Translations under genes and position numbers: made by a program | From: Fictibacillus macauensis ZFHKF-1 | GTDB taxonomy: Bacteria > Bacillota > Bacilli > Bacillales > Fictibacillaceae | Direction: 5' to 3' | DNA length: 64,000 nt | NCBI RefSeq assembly: GCF_000269865.1 | Contig: NZ_AKKV01000036.1 | Location: forward strand, 1-64,000 | Part shown: positions 44,392 to 52,890 of the stretch, one piece after another | How the letters are laid out: the number at the start of each line of letters is the position of its first letter | Position numbering within the stretch: position 1 is the stretch's first letter | The notes under the pieces: generated by a model | Database searches by the model: none | Told to the model about the DNA's origin: nothing | The model's input: only the letters and a program-made list of their open reading frames with translations

Positions 44392-45969
44392 TTAGGATTT
44401 AAGGCGAAGTTTTGCTATGAAGCTACCAGCATAGGTTAGAAGGGCTGAGACAATGAGCGTGATGAATAGCGTAGACCAGAATGAAAAGCCAAAAAATGCT
44501 ACGGAAGACGTCTCTTTAGACGACATTTCAGCAGAAAAGCTCATCCATGAAATGAACAGACTTGCTAATACCGCATACGTACAAGCAAAGACTCCGATTT
44601 GTTGAAGTAGTACTTGTCGATTATGCTGGTACATTTTATAGCCTGCGTAAATAAAAAGTGCGAGTGACAGAAGAATACCGCCATAAGCCAACCAATAGAT
44701 GTGAACTTCTTGTTCAAGCATCTTTTTTACACCACTCATAAATAACGGTGGCTTATCCTCTGAAAAACCACCGAAAATAGAAAAGGTCGTCGTTTCTCCA
44801 CCTTTTTCGATGAAATCAAAATGAAGATTACTTCCATTTAAAATGCTCCATAAAAAAATTCCAACCTGACTACCGACCGTCAGAAGCAATGTAAAATAGG
44901 AGTCCTTGCTACTGCTAGAATCAATCCATTGAATTGTAATCATGATAAAAACGAATAACATACTAATAAGAGTACCGCGCCATAGCGTCGCAAAAGCCTG
45001 GTGAAAGGCCATACCGTATTTCATTCGACTGACTAAATGCTTTGTGGTACGGAATGATCCGTATTGTAGAAGCATTCCAAGAAAGGAGAAGAGTGTAGCC
45101 AGTAAAAAAGCGTGGTAAAAGGCACTCCAAAACGAATAGTCTAAAGTGATTTCTTGAAGCGTGGAGCTCGAGTCTAATTTTATTTCTTTATCAAAAGAGA
45201 AGCCGGCAATGAAACTTGTTATGCCAATTATCACACTATAAAGAAAGCCGATGGCAAGAGACATTGTAAATCGTTCAAGGAGTGAGTCACTCGAACGAAA
45301 ACGGGCATATACATAGCCTGCTACCGTAAAAAGAAGGATTGGAAGTAAGAGGAGCACGAAGAACCCACCTGAGAAAGAGGTGTTATACGCGTATTGTACA
45401 TCTTCTGATCCGCTATCGCGTATTCTCGTTTTGGAGGCATCTAAGGTGCTACTCACACTGTGTAATCCCATGACCCAGTCGGTAATCCCTTTATAGGATT
45501 CTTGTTCTGTTGAAGTAGAAGATTTTACATTTCCAATAGCGACTTGCGGACTAAATAGTGCGTCTGTTGGTGATAATTCTTTTGAAGAATCGATCGTCGT
45601 ATGTAAGACGAGAGCGAGCAAAATGACGACGATAAATGATGCAACGGTTGTAATAGCAGCAGTGAGTAATCGATGCGGTTGTAGCATGCTTTTTTGTAGA
45701 TTGCGAACGCTGTCACTTTGAACATGCTGCTTCATTCGTGAATTTGCTGTTTCTAGGAGCGCTGCCGTTTTTGTCGGAGTAAGTAAGCTTTGGGCACAGT
45801 GTGCGCAGTAATTGGCGCTCGTGTTATTCTTTTCACCACAAGCTGAGCAGTACTGAGATTCGCGTTGCTTGAACGTCAGCCCCTCTTTTTTTGGCTGAAG
45901 TGCGGTGCCGTCGTATTGACAATAGTTGAAAAGTGGATCTTGGCTTTGACCACAGTGGCTACAATACAT
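44392..45969 (-). CDS. Zinc-ribbon polytopic membrane protein
   Basis: The 525-residue protein has two N-terminal zinc ribbons (CSHCGQ...YCQYDG near 3-20, and CSACGEKNNTSANYCAHC near 41-58) and then about nine hydrophobic helices between residues 105 and 515. No transporter signature or catalytic motif is apparent. Neighbours on both sides carry the same ribbon type, which suggests that a metal-binding cytosolic module links the operon's products. Its function is unknown. Confidence 0.7.
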   Translation of the reverse strand: MYCSHCGQSQDPLFNYCQYDGTALQPKKEGLTFKQRESQYCSACGEKNNTSANYCAHCAQSLLTPTKTAALLETANSRMKQHVQSDSVRNLQKSMLQPHRLLTAAITTVASFIVVILLALVLHTTIDSSKELSPTDALFSPQVAIGNVKSSTSTEQESYKGITDWVMGLHSVSSTLDASKTRIRDSGSEDVQYAYNTSFSGGFFVLLLLPILLFTVAGYVYARFRSSDSLLERFTMSLAIGFLYSVIIGITSFIAGFSFDKEIKLDSSSTLQEITLDYSFWSAFYHAFLLATLFSFLGMLLQYGSFRTTKHLVSRMKYGMAFHQAFATLWRGTLISMLFVFIMITIQWIDSSSSKDSYFTLLLTVGSQVGIFLWSILNGSNLHFDFIEKGGETTTFSIFGGFSEDKPPLFMSGVKKMLEQEVHIYWLAYGGILLSLALFIYAGYKMYQHNRQVLLQQIGVFACTYAVLASLFISWMSFSAEMSSKETSSVAFFGFSFWSTLFITLIVSALLTYAGSFIAKLRLKS

Positions 45970-45982
45970 GCTTTATCTCCCC

Positions 45983-46468
45983 TTACCCTACTTTATTTCC
46001 ACAGCAACCACAATAAGTAGCGTCACTTCGGATCATCATTTCGCATGTTGGACATTGTAATGTATTATGTTGGGTCGGTGCTTCAGGTTTAATAACAGCT
46101 TTTCCACAGGAGCCACAAAATTTATCGGAGGCTTGAAGGGAGGCGCCACACTCACATTTGTTTTCAGTGTTTTGATTTTGCGCATGAAGCGCTAGCGCTT
46201 GATTCACCTCAAAAATGAGTGTGTCGCTTTGCGTAAGTTGCTCAATCGTTGCTTGCATATGCGGCAGAGCAAGCACACCTTTTCGATAAAGCGTATAGGC
46301 TTCTTCACCAAGTGAAACGATGAGCTCCATACGTTTAGAAGCGGCATCGGTACTTTGTTTCCGAAGCTGTCCCATTTCTTGTGCCGTTACAAGCATTTGT
46401 TTTCCTTGTTGAACACGATCTTGAAGCTTCGTTAACCCATCTCCAACTTTTGATTGTAAGTCAGACAT
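45983..46468 (-). CDS. Coiled-coil protein with two C-terminal zinc ribbons
   Basis: The 161-residue soluble protein has an N-terminal helical coiled-coil region (about 1-100, MSDLQSKVGDGLTKLQDRVQ...) and two CxxC...CxxC ribbons at its C-terminus (CECGASLQASDKFCGSCG and CPTCEMMIRSDATYCGCCG). It is the first gene of the four-gene unit, 13 bases before the polytopic protein. The ribbons may serve protein-protein contacts with the other ribbon proteins. Function unknown. Confidence 0.7.
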   Translation of the reverse strand: MSDLQSKVGDGLTKLQDRVQQGKQMLVTAQEMGQLRKQSTDAASKRMELIVSLGEEAYTLYRKGVLALPHMQATIEQLTQSDTLIFEVNQALALHAQNQNTENKCECGASLQASDKFCGSCGKAVIKPEAPTQHNTLQCPTCEMMIRSDATYCGCCGNKVG

Positions 46469-46595
46469 ATCTTATCGCCCCTTTTTCAGTAAATATGTTC
46501 CACACTCATTATAGCAACAAGCACAGCAGATATTACATATTTTGTATAAAATGAGCTGATTTTTAGTAGAAAAGTAGGGTTATACTCATGGGATG

Positions 46596-46721
46596 ATGGG
46601 GCATGTAGATCAGGAAGTTTTAGAGGTGAGAAGAGAAGGTAGGCGTAACGTTATCGTGAAAAAGTTGGATGTGGAGAGTCCACTCATTATTTGAAATACT
46701 GAAGATGAACGCCTTCATTAG
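46596..46721 (+). pseudogene. Possible relic of a small conserved gene
   Basis: The frame from 46596 reads MGHVDQEVLEVRREGRRNVI followed by VKKLDVESPLII, a TGA at 46692, and then NTEDERLH to a TAG. The charged, continuous text suggests a small gene interrupted by one stop. No family is recognised and the ribosome binding site is weak. Confidence 0.3.
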
Positions 46722-46744
46722 AGGGTTTCTAGTAGTGAAAAATA

Positions 46745-46780
46745 AAAAGAGCAACGCTGTTTGTGAGGTTGCTCTTTTTT
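46745..46780 (-). terminator. Intrinsic terminator
   Basis: AAAGAGCAAC / GTTGCTCTTT hairpin flanked by A and T runs, 11 bases past the stop of the minus-strand secreted-protein gene. Confidence 0.85.
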
Positions 46781-46790
46781 TGGAGCGTCA

Positions 46791-47660
46791 TTAACCTACG
46801 CGTACTTGTACTTGAAAGACAGCTCTTAATTTACCGTTTTTCAATTTGAATACTTTCGGAATGGTTACCTTATCTTTTAGGGAAGCGGGCAATGTTACTT
46901 CGCCTGTAATGATTTGAAAGCCTAATTCTTTTGCATTGTAGTCTTTTTTGTTCCAGACGACAGTTGCAGGTACTTCCTTTTTGTTATCTAAGACAAGATC
47001 GACGGTAGTAGGAAGTGCTAATCCTTTAAAGGATGTACCATAATCAACAGACATGTACGTATAGTGAGTGGTGATCGAGGTTAATGTCTGTTTTTTTAAG
47101 GATGCTTTTTTGGTAGCTGCCGTAATCAATTCCTTGCGTGGAGTCGTGAATTCATTTAGCTTCGCTGTAAGATCATTTAAGTCAAAATAAATCGTATCTG
47201 CACTTGCTAGCATACTTTCGCCTTTTTTAATAAGCGCATTGATTTGTTTCGTTTGCTTGCTAGAGAATTTCTTTTTAGCAATCGCTGCTTTCATTTCTTT
47301 TATTTTGGCAGTGAGCGTATGACTAGCATCCATTTCGCTCATAAAATGAAGCGTGCGTGTTTGTAGTTCTGCTAGGACATTGCCGAATGTGCTTTTTTTA
47401 TTGGATGGGTCTTTCACTAAAATAGCTTTTGCTGATTCGATCACAGATACAAAACGTTTTGTGCGGAATTTTGTGTAGGCATTCGCTGTTTCGTCTTTTT
47501 TGTATTGTTTTAAGTAGTTTTCTGAGGCTTTAATTTGGTTGGTCAATTCTTTTCCTTGAGAAGTTACGACTGCTTGTACGTGTGGTGAAGCTGCATGAGC
47601 TGTAGGAAGCAGGGTAAGGCTTGTCGTTAGAGCGACAGAGAGTGCGATCGCTTTTTTCAT
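46791..47660 (-). CDS. Secreted protein with C-terminal Big_4-like domain (copy A)
   Basis: The 289-residue protein has a signal peptide (1-24, cut near AHAAS), a helical middle (about 30-190) and a C-terminal bacterial Ig-like group 4 domain (about 205-289: VDYGTSFKGLALPTTVDLVL..., KKEVPATVVWNKKDY). Such Ig domains bind cell-wall or surface partners. It is paralogous to the adjacent upstream gene through most of its length. It ends at a terminator. The exact function is unknown. Confidence 0.75.
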   Translation of the reverse strand: MKKAIALSVALTTSLTLLPTAHAASPHVQAVVTSQGKELTNQIKASENYLKQYKKDETANAYTKFRTKRFVSVIESAKAILVKDPSNKKSTFGNVLAELQTRTLHFMSEMDASHTLTAKIKEMKAAIAKKKFSSKQTKQINALIKKGESMLASADTIYFDLNDLTAKLNEFTTPRKELITAATKKASLKKQTLTSITTHYTYMSVDYGTSFKGLALPTTVDLVLDNKKEVPATVVWNKKDYNAKELGFQIITGEVTLPASLKDKVTIPKVFKLKNGKLRAVFQVQVRVG

Positions 47661-47680
47661 AATATGAATCCTCCTGTAAA

Positions 47681-47705
47681 ACCCCCCTAGATAGGCCAGG
47701 GGGGT
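47681..47705 (-). terminator. Terminator between the two paralogues
   Basis: ACCCCCC and GGGGGGT pair over an 11-base loop and are followed by TTTT on the minus strand. It probably attenuates read-through from copy B into copy A. Confidence 0.75.
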
Positions 47706-47733
47706 GATTTGTATGAACGGTGTAAGCAGTCGT

Positions 47734-48612
47734 TTAGCCGACTTGTACTAAAAAGACAGCACGTAGCTTGCCGTTTTTTGCTTTCATTGCTTTAGGAACG
47801 GTTACTTTATCTTTTAGGGAAGCTGGTAACGTTACTTCACCTTCAATTGTTTGAAAACCCACTACCTTTGGATCATACTCTTTTTTGTTCCATACGACCG
47901 TTGCAGGTACTTCTTTTTTGTTTTTTAAAACAATCCAGACGGTTTTTGGAAGAGCAAGCTTTGTAAAAGAGGTTCCGTAATCTACAGATTTAAACGTGTA
48001 ATGTGTGGAAATTGCCGTGATCTCTTGTTTTTTTAGAGCGGGTTTTTTGCTTGAGACGATTTGCGCAACGTTTTTATGAGGATGAGCTACTTCCGTAAGC
48101 TGATTTCTCACATCATTTAAGTCTGTGTAAAATGTTGCGTCACTTTTAAGCAATTGCTCTGCTTTTTTTACAAGGGCTTTAAGTTCCGTTGTTGTGCGTT
48201 TAGAATAGCTTTTTTTCTTAAGACCTGCATTTATTTCTTTTAGCGTAGCGGTTAATTGTTGGCTAGCAGACATATCGCGCGTGAAACGTAGTGTGCGATT
48301 TTCAAGTTCACGAAGCACCGTACCTAATTTACCCTCATGGTTGGCTGGGTCTTTTTTTAATGCAGTTTTTGCTGCTGTAATTGTCGCAACAAAACGCTTT
48401 GTGCTTTCTTTTGCAAATACGTTAGCTACTTCCTCTTTGCTGTAGCTTTTTAAGTAGCTATTCGCTGCTTTAAGTTGATTTTCTAGCTTAGTCGCTGCTG
48501 AAGATGGTGCCGCTACAGCTGCTTTTGTCGTAGTTGGCGTAGCCGCCTGTGCTGTAGTAAACATAGCTAAACTTGTTGTTAATGCTAAAGATAATGCGAT
48601 TGTTTTTTTCAT
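47734..48612 (-). CDS. Secreted protein with C-terminal Big_4-like domain (copy B)
   Basis: The 292-residue protein has a signal peptide (1-23, cut near AQAA), a Thr/Ala-rich linker, a helical domain (about 45-190) and a C-terminal Ig-like group 4 domain (VDYGTSFTKLALPKTVWIVL, KKEVPATVVWNKKEY). The last 80 residues are nearly identical to copy A, while the middle has diverged. A tandem duplication is clear. AGGAGGA precedes the start. Confidence 0.75.
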   Translation of the reverse strand: MKKTIALSLALTTSLAMFTTAQAATPTTTKAAVAAPSSAATKLENQLKAANSYLKSYSKEEVANVFAKESTKRFVATITAAKTALKKDPANHEGKLGTVLRELENRTLRFTRDMSASQQLTATLKEINAGLKKKSYSKRTTTELKALVKKAEQLLKSDATFYTDLNDVRNQLTEVAHPHKNVAQIVSSKKPALKKQEITAISTHYTFKSVDYGTSFTKLALPKTVWIVLKNKKEVPATVVWNKKEYDPKVVGFQTIEGEVTLPASLKDKVTVPKAMKAKNGKLRAVFLVQVG

Positions 48613-48799
48613 TGTGGTCTTCCTCCTATATGTATCTCTTCATTATAGTAGGAAGTACGGGTAATACAAGTGACAACTAGTAAAAAGGGTCTAAAAGACT
48701 ACGTTTATTCTACAAAAAATGACAAATTTTTTCATATTTGCACCATATTATTAAGTCATAAGATAGGGTAGAAAAGTACTTATCCTATTTAAATAAAAA

Positions 48800-48821
48800 A
48801 ATCCGAGCATGTGCTCGGATT
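48800..48821 (-). terminator. Intrinsic terminator
   Basis: AATCCGAGC / GCTCGGATT hairpin with a 4-base loop and a run of T on the minus strand, 10 bases past the following gene's stop. Confidence 0.85.
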
Positions 48822-48830
48822 GCATGGAAC

Positions 48831-49097
48831 TTAGTATAGCCACGTTTCCACGATAGTAGGATGGTCATTGGCATTGCGAGGAACGTGATGGACATTCGGT
48901 GGCAGTGCTTCATGTAGTTCAGCCAATGTTTCTTTAATCATCGTAATATTCGTCGGTTGATCCACATCATAAAGTCGTGCAACATATTTTCCCGGAATAT
49001 CTTTCGGGCTATTGTAGATGACAATCATCGGAATGTTAAGCTGACTAACATCCACATTTGTAAAAGAGTCCATGAGTAAATTTTCAATGACTTGCAT
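48831..49097 (-). CDS. Conserved hypothetical protein
   Basis: This 88-residue soluble protein has strands and helices: NIPMIVIYNSPKDIPGKYVA, DVDQPTNITMIKETLAELHE, ending with a His/Pro-rich segment and TIVETWLY. The layout resembles small Bacillus proteins annotated only as conserved hypothetical. AAGGAG lies before the ATG and a terminator follows, so it is a single gene. Function unknown. Confidence 0.65.
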   Translation of the reverse strand: MQVIENLLMDSFTNVDVSQLNIPMIVIYNSPKDIPGKYVARLYDVDQPTNITMIKETLAELHEALPPNVHHVPRNANDHPTIVETWLY

Positions 49098-49175
49098 CGG
49101 TCACACTCCTTACGATTTATTGCTACTAGTATAGTAAAAAACAAAAGAGGTGGCTATAGTGCACACCTCATAGGA

Positions 49176-49907
49176 CTAATCACACGTTTCAGCATAATAC
49201 GCTGTACAGCTCTCAACAAAGGCGAGTACTTCTTGAGACAGTGGATAAAGGCCTGTTTCCTCTGACGGCTTTTGCCGCACTTCCCAAAATTTTTCTGCGA
49301 GTGCTTGATTATCGCCAAATGTTGCTTGAGCTAGTTCAGTGAGCGCTTGTCCGATGGTGTAGCCTTCCTTTGAGCGAGGAGACTGGTTCTCTTTTAAACA
49401 AATGTTGATTCTTTGAAGAAGCACAATGTACTGATTCGTTGTGTCTGTGAGGTTACCGGTGTTAGGGATCGAGGTAGTTAGCTGTTGAAGTTCGTCTTGT
49501 TGGAAGAAATGCTGCCATTTTTTTGTTTGTTCAGGAGGTTGCTGGCTTAAGGAAATAACGGTCTCCCACGGTACCTCACCTTCCATTTTAAACATCGCTA
49601 GTAGTGAGGACGTTTCTCTAATGCGCTTTTGCGTTGCTTGTAAGTCTTCTTGAAGCGCTTTATGATGAGCAGCTAAAAGTTCAGGGTAGGAAAGCGTGTT
49701 TAATAATCGCCTGATGTCTTTAAGAGGCAGAGCAAGTGACTTTAGCAATAAAATTTTTTCTAAGGTAAATAAATCTTCCTGTGAGTAATAGCGCTTTCCA
49801 TAGTCATTTTTTAAGCTTGGGGTGAGTAAACCAATTTGATCGTAATAACGGAGGGTGCGTACAGAAATGCCTCGGGTTTTTGCGACTTCGCCTGTCGTCC
49901 AATGCAT
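49176..49907 (-). CDS. MerR family regulator (TipA-like architecture)
   Basis: The 243-residue protein has an N-terminal MerR winged helix (WTTGEVAKTRGISVRTLRYYD, then RYYSQEDLFTLEKIL), a coiled-coil dimer helix (about 80-115) and a C-terminal helical effector domain (about 120-243) of the TipAS size. MerR proteins activate promoters with overlong spacers. The divergent CPBP gene has a promoter whose -35 and -10 are 19 bases apart, so that gene is the likely target. The ligand is unknown. Confidence 0.9.
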   Translation of the reverse strand: MHWTTGEVAKTRGISVRTLRYYDQIGLLTPSLKNDYGKRYYSQEDLFTLEKILLLKSLALPLKDIRRLLNTLSYPELLAAHHKALQEDLQATQKRIRETSSLLAMFKMEGEVPWETVISLSQQPPEQTKKWQHFFQQDELQQLTTSIPNTGNLTDTTNQYIVLLQRINICLKENQSPRSKEGYTIGQALTELAQATFGDNQALAEKFWEVRQKPSEETGLYPLSQEVLAFVESCTAYYAETCD

Positions 49908-49933
49908 GTCTACAGCTCCTTTCTATTTTTAGC

Positions 49934-49964
49934 TTGCAGGTTACGTTACGTCACTCTATATAGT
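49934..49964 (+). promoter_or_regulatory. MerR-type promoter with 19-bp spacer
   Basis: TTGCAG (49934-49939) and TATAGT (49959-49964) are separated by 19 bases containing GTTACGTTACGTCAC, close to a palindrome. A 19-bp spacer with the operator between -35 and -10 is characteristic of MerR-activated promoters. It faces the CPBP gene and lies in the shared region with merR. Confidence 0.7.
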
Positions 49965-49993
49965 GAGTATAACAAAAACGAGGAGGCAGAGAT

Positions 49994-50662
49994 ATGTGGT
50001 CAGTACGCACGTTTCTTTCATTGTTAGCTGTAGAATTTATAGGGATTGTCGTTGGGTTAAAGTTATTGCTTTTGCCGCTCATTCGGAAGTGGCTTCATCA
50101 TGATTTGTATAGTGGTCTGTTAGTAGGAGCAATCATTGCGATTGTCTTAATGACAGCTGTGTACGTCGTTGCGCTGCGACCCTATGGAAAATCATGGCGT
50201 GCTGTTGGTCTTGCACCGTTTCGACGTGACTTCATTGGGCGTATTTTCTTATGGACACTCGTAACGATTGTTGGAAGCATTCTGGCGATGAGCATCACGC
50301 AGTGGATCGGGAGTTCTGTTCATAATTGGAAGGGAGATAGTTTACAAGCACATGTTTCTCCTCTCGATATGTCGCTTGCTTTTGTTAGTGCGGTCATCCT
50401 TTCCCCACTGTATGAGGAAATTTTTTATCGTGGCTTCATGTATCGTTATTTACGGCAAAAGCAAGGCATAGGGGCAAGTGTGTTCATTAGTGCGAGTATT
50501 TTTACGCTCGCTCATACACCGGTTTGGAATGCGATGCCAGCTAATTTTATATGTGGAGTCGTGTTTGCTTATGTGTATGAAAAGAGTGGTTCGGTTTGGC
50601 CGAGTATTCTGATCCACGCTATCTTTAATGCGCTTTGTTTACTCCTGACGCTTCTTTCTTAA
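49994..50662 (+). CDS. CPBP family intramembrane metalloprotease
   Basis: The 222-residue polytopic protein of the Abi/CAAX protease (CPBP) family has the three motifs EExxxR in PLYEEIFYRGF (about 140), FxxxH in ASIFTLAHTP (about 170) and HxxxN in LIHAIFNAL (about 212). These residues hold the metal inside the membrane. Bacterial members act in bacteriocin self-immunity or peptide processing. It is divergent from a MerR regulator and sits behind a MerR-type promoter. The substrate is unknown. Confidence 0.9.
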   Translation: MWSVRTFLSLLAVEFIGIVVGLKLLLLPLIRKWLHHDLYSGLLVGAIIAIVLMTAVYVVALRPYGKSWRAVGLAPFRRDFIGRIFLWTLVTIVGSILAMSITQWIGSSVHNWKGDSLQAHVSPLDMSLAFVSAVILSPLYEEIFYRGFMYRYLRQKQGIGASVFISASIFTLAHTPVWNAMPANFICGVVFAYVYEKSGSVWPSILIHAIFNALCLLLTLLS

Positions 50663-50782
50663 ACAGTTGTTTAAGAAAAGGTCACCCTTAAAAATTTCTA
50701 ATTTTAGGAAGATTGTCGCAGTTAAATTCTTCTTAAAATAAGGTAAAATGTGGATATACAAAGTGAGAGTAGGGTGACCATC

Positions 50783-51496
50783 ATGAAAAAAGTAGTGATC
50801 GCAATTCCGGGAATGTGGGGCAGTCGACGGGAATTTATGAAAAGTTTAGCTAAAAGCAATAGTGGATACATAGCGACAGAACGGGTTATGAGCAATCTCA
50901 ATGATTCGAATGAAAGTTTTTCAATAGATATGAGAGGAGCAACACCCTCTCTGATTGAGGCGCTGCGAGCTGGAGGAGGCCGTCTTTTTTCAGAACAAAC
51001 GTTGCAAGCGATGAAGCTTCATCAGAGCATTATTTATGTGATGAGTGAGTGTGCGTCTTATACGGAGGTCGCGCATTTACTGAAAGCGGTGAATGCAGTG
51101 CTACGCTCAGGTGGGCTGGCGGTGTATGTGGAGTCAACGGGACGGGCCATGACAAAAGAAGGGTGGAGTCAAGCTGCTCGCAGTAGTAAGGCAGAGGCAC
51201 TCTTTCTATGTTTCGTCCAAATGCATCGCAGTAAAGGCTATTACTATACGACAGGCATGCATGTATTTGGTTTGCGAGATTTGGCGGTTGAAGAGAAACT
51301 CTCCCCTCAAGAAGCGTCCACTCTTTTTCGCTCGTTTGCTTCTTATGTTTTGGAAGAACAACCTGATCTACACGATGGTCATTCTTTTAGCATTCAGCGA
51401 GATGCGCCAATCTATAAGCTGAGGGAACAGGCGGCTGTGATCGATGAAGTAGATCATCCGTATGGGTGGTGGACCTTTTATCCCACTGCTAACTGA
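50783..51496 (+). CDS. DUF4261 domain protein
   Basis: The 237-residue soluble protein starts MKKVVIAIPGMWGSRREFMK and has the central LRSGGLAVYVESTGRAMTKE and the family motif YTTGMHVFGLRDL (about 160-175) seen in DUF4261 proteins. Its function is not established. The ATG at 50783 follows AGGGTGA; the longer frame from 50750 has no site. A -10-like TAAAAT lies upstream. Confidence 0.7.
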   Translation: MKKVVIAIPGMWGSRREFMKSLAKSNSGYIATERVMSNLNDSNESFSIDMRGATPSLIEALRAGGGRLFSEQTLQAMKLHQSIIYVMSECASYTEVAHLLKAVNAVLRSGGLAVYVESTGRAMTKEGWSQAARSSKAEALFLCFVQMHRSKGYYYTTGMHVFGLRDLAVEEKLSPQEASTLFRSFASYVLEEQPDLHDGHSFSIQRDAPIYKLREQAAVIDEVDHPYGWWTFYPTAN

Positions 51497-51590
51497 CACG
51501 GAATGTTCACATTTTTCAAGAAGGAAAAAGGAAATTATTGTAGAAATCATTGTGTTGTTACATAGAGAGAGTTTGGAGAGGGGTTTCGTT

Positions 51591-52097
51591 TTGAAAAGAG
51601 CGCTCATAGCAGGATGTGCCATCATCCTTTTTATTGCCTTTGCTATTGTTACGGTGTCGAGTAGTGATGCAACGGTGAAGCATCGTAAACATGGCGCAAA
51701 AATTTATCAATTGCGAGAAGATTGGAATAAGGTCGGTTATACTCAAGTGAAACGAAAGTCACTTCCTAATGAGTGGGAGATTTCGGTGAATAAAGAGTAT
51801 TTTTCAACGAAAGAAAATGCTGCGAACACAGCCCATATTAAAGCGTTCAAGCGTATCGTTAAGGATACAGAATCATTTGATAAATTTATTAATATCGCGG
51901 GTGCCCTTGGTTTACTAGTCGGCGTCATGGTTCTTCTTTATCATAAAGTATTACTTCGGAAAATTTCTAGCATTCGCTTGTTTTCGGGCGTGATCATTTT
52001 ATATTTTGCCGCGCTCTTTGTGTATGGCTCCTACGAAGTGAATGACACAGGAACGAAGGCAGAGAAAATCTTTACTCAAGTCATAAAACATAGTTAA
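51591..52097 (+). CDS. Membrane protein with large extracytoplasmic loop
   Basis: This protein of about 168 residues has a first helix (about 4-22), a polar outer loop rich in Lys (about 25-95), and two further helices (about 100-118 and 126-146). It starts at a TTG at 51591 behind GGAGAGGGG; the longer frame from 51462 overlaps the previous gene and is rejected. No family recognised. Confidence 0.55.
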   Translation: MKRALIAGCAIILFIAFAIVTVSSSDATVKHRKHGAKIYQLREDWNKVGYTQVKRKSLPNEWEISVNKEYFSTKENAANTAHIKAFKRIVKDTESFDKFINIAGALGLLVGVMVLLYHKVLLRKISSIRLFSGVIILYFAALFVYGSYEVNDTGTKAEKIFTQVIKHS

Positions 52098-52105
52098 ACC
52101 AGTAA

Positions 52106-52140
52106 AATCCCGACTGATGCAGCAATCAGTCGGGATTTTT
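52106..52140 (+). terminator. Intrinsic terminator
   Basis: AATCCCGACTGAT / ATCAGTCGGGATT hairpin over a short loop, followed by T. Confidence 0.9.
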
Positions 52141-52223
52141 TACGTTTTTTTAAACAATTGTTTAAAGCGGCCGATGATAAAAGAAGTGTTATATTCTTTT
52201 ATGAAATGGGGCATACCGAGCGT

Positions 52224-52661
52224 ATGAACACAAAAAAATTAATCGTAATTTTATGGATTACAGCATTATCGGTGCCGTTATTTACAACCAATTTAGAAGC
52301 ATTAGCAAATGGTCAAGGCGTTCATTTTTCTTGGCAAGGCACGCCTGTTTGGCTATCGTTTTTTAACATGAATGATCTGACCGACATTCACCCGTACTTT
52401 GTCGTCGTTAAACTCGGTCACTTTTTAGGCTTTGCGATTTTAGATTTATGCTTATTGCTTTCGTTCCGTAATCATCGTACCGCTTTTATTTTTTCCTTTA
52501 GCTTTGCTGTTACTTCAGAAATCCTGCAGCTCTTTATGGGCAGAGATGGTCGCCTGTATGATGTGGCGATTGATACGTTTGGCATTGTTGCAATGATCAT
52601 TTTTGTAAAAGGAATAAGCTTTCTCCGCAATACAGCTAAAGAACAGCATCGAACAACGTAA
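52224..52661 (+). CDS. VanZ-like family membrane protein
   Basis: This VanZ-type protein has about 145 residues and four helices (about 8-26, 60-82, 88-105 and 118-138). The typical KLGHFLGFAILDLCL, TSEILQLFMGRDGRLYDVAIDTFG motif is present. VanZ proteins raise teicoplanin tolerance in enterococci; the wider family is of unknown role. The start is uncertain: ATG 52224 (MNTKK) gives the normal family N-terminus, but its ribosome binding site is weak, and ATG 52206 is possible. Confidence 0.85.
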   Translation: MNTKKLIVILWITALSVPLFTTNLEALANGQGVHFSWQGTPVWLSFFNMNDLTDIHPYFVVVKLGHFLGFAILDLCLLLSFRNHRTAFIFSFSFAVTSEILQLFMGRDGRLYDVAIDTFGIVAMIIFVKGISFLRNTAKEQHRTT

Positions 52662-52666
52662 GGGCA

Positions 52667-52696
52667 ATCTTCTAGAAGGAGATCGCTCTTTTTTTT
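52667..52696 (+). terminator. Probable intrinsic terminator
   Basis: An imperfect hairpin (GCAATCTTCT / AGGAGATCGC) is followed by eight T after the VanZ gene. Confidence 0.6.
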
Positions 52697-52803
52697 ATGT
52701 TTGGTTTTAAAAACCTGTAGGGAGTCATTTTTGTTGCGACGTTCATGTTATGAGTAGGCAGTTAATGTCGTAGAGAGCGATCACAAGAGAAAACAACATG
52801 CTA

Positions 52804-52890
52804 CTTTTTTCGGATAACAACTTCCTGTTTTTTTCTGTAAACTAGCGGTAAGGGAAAATATGGAGGTGTGAGATGAAGTATGCATTCCTA
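52804..52890 (+). repeat. Upstream duplication unit, copy 1 (promoter and start region)
   Basis: The block with TAACAACTTCCTG, CTGTAAACTAGCGGTAAGG and ATGGAGGTGTGAG before the first DUF1672 gene recurs almost unchanged at 53812-53898, about 1006 bases later. It holds the promoter, ribosome binding site and signal-peptide start. Confidence 0.85.
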
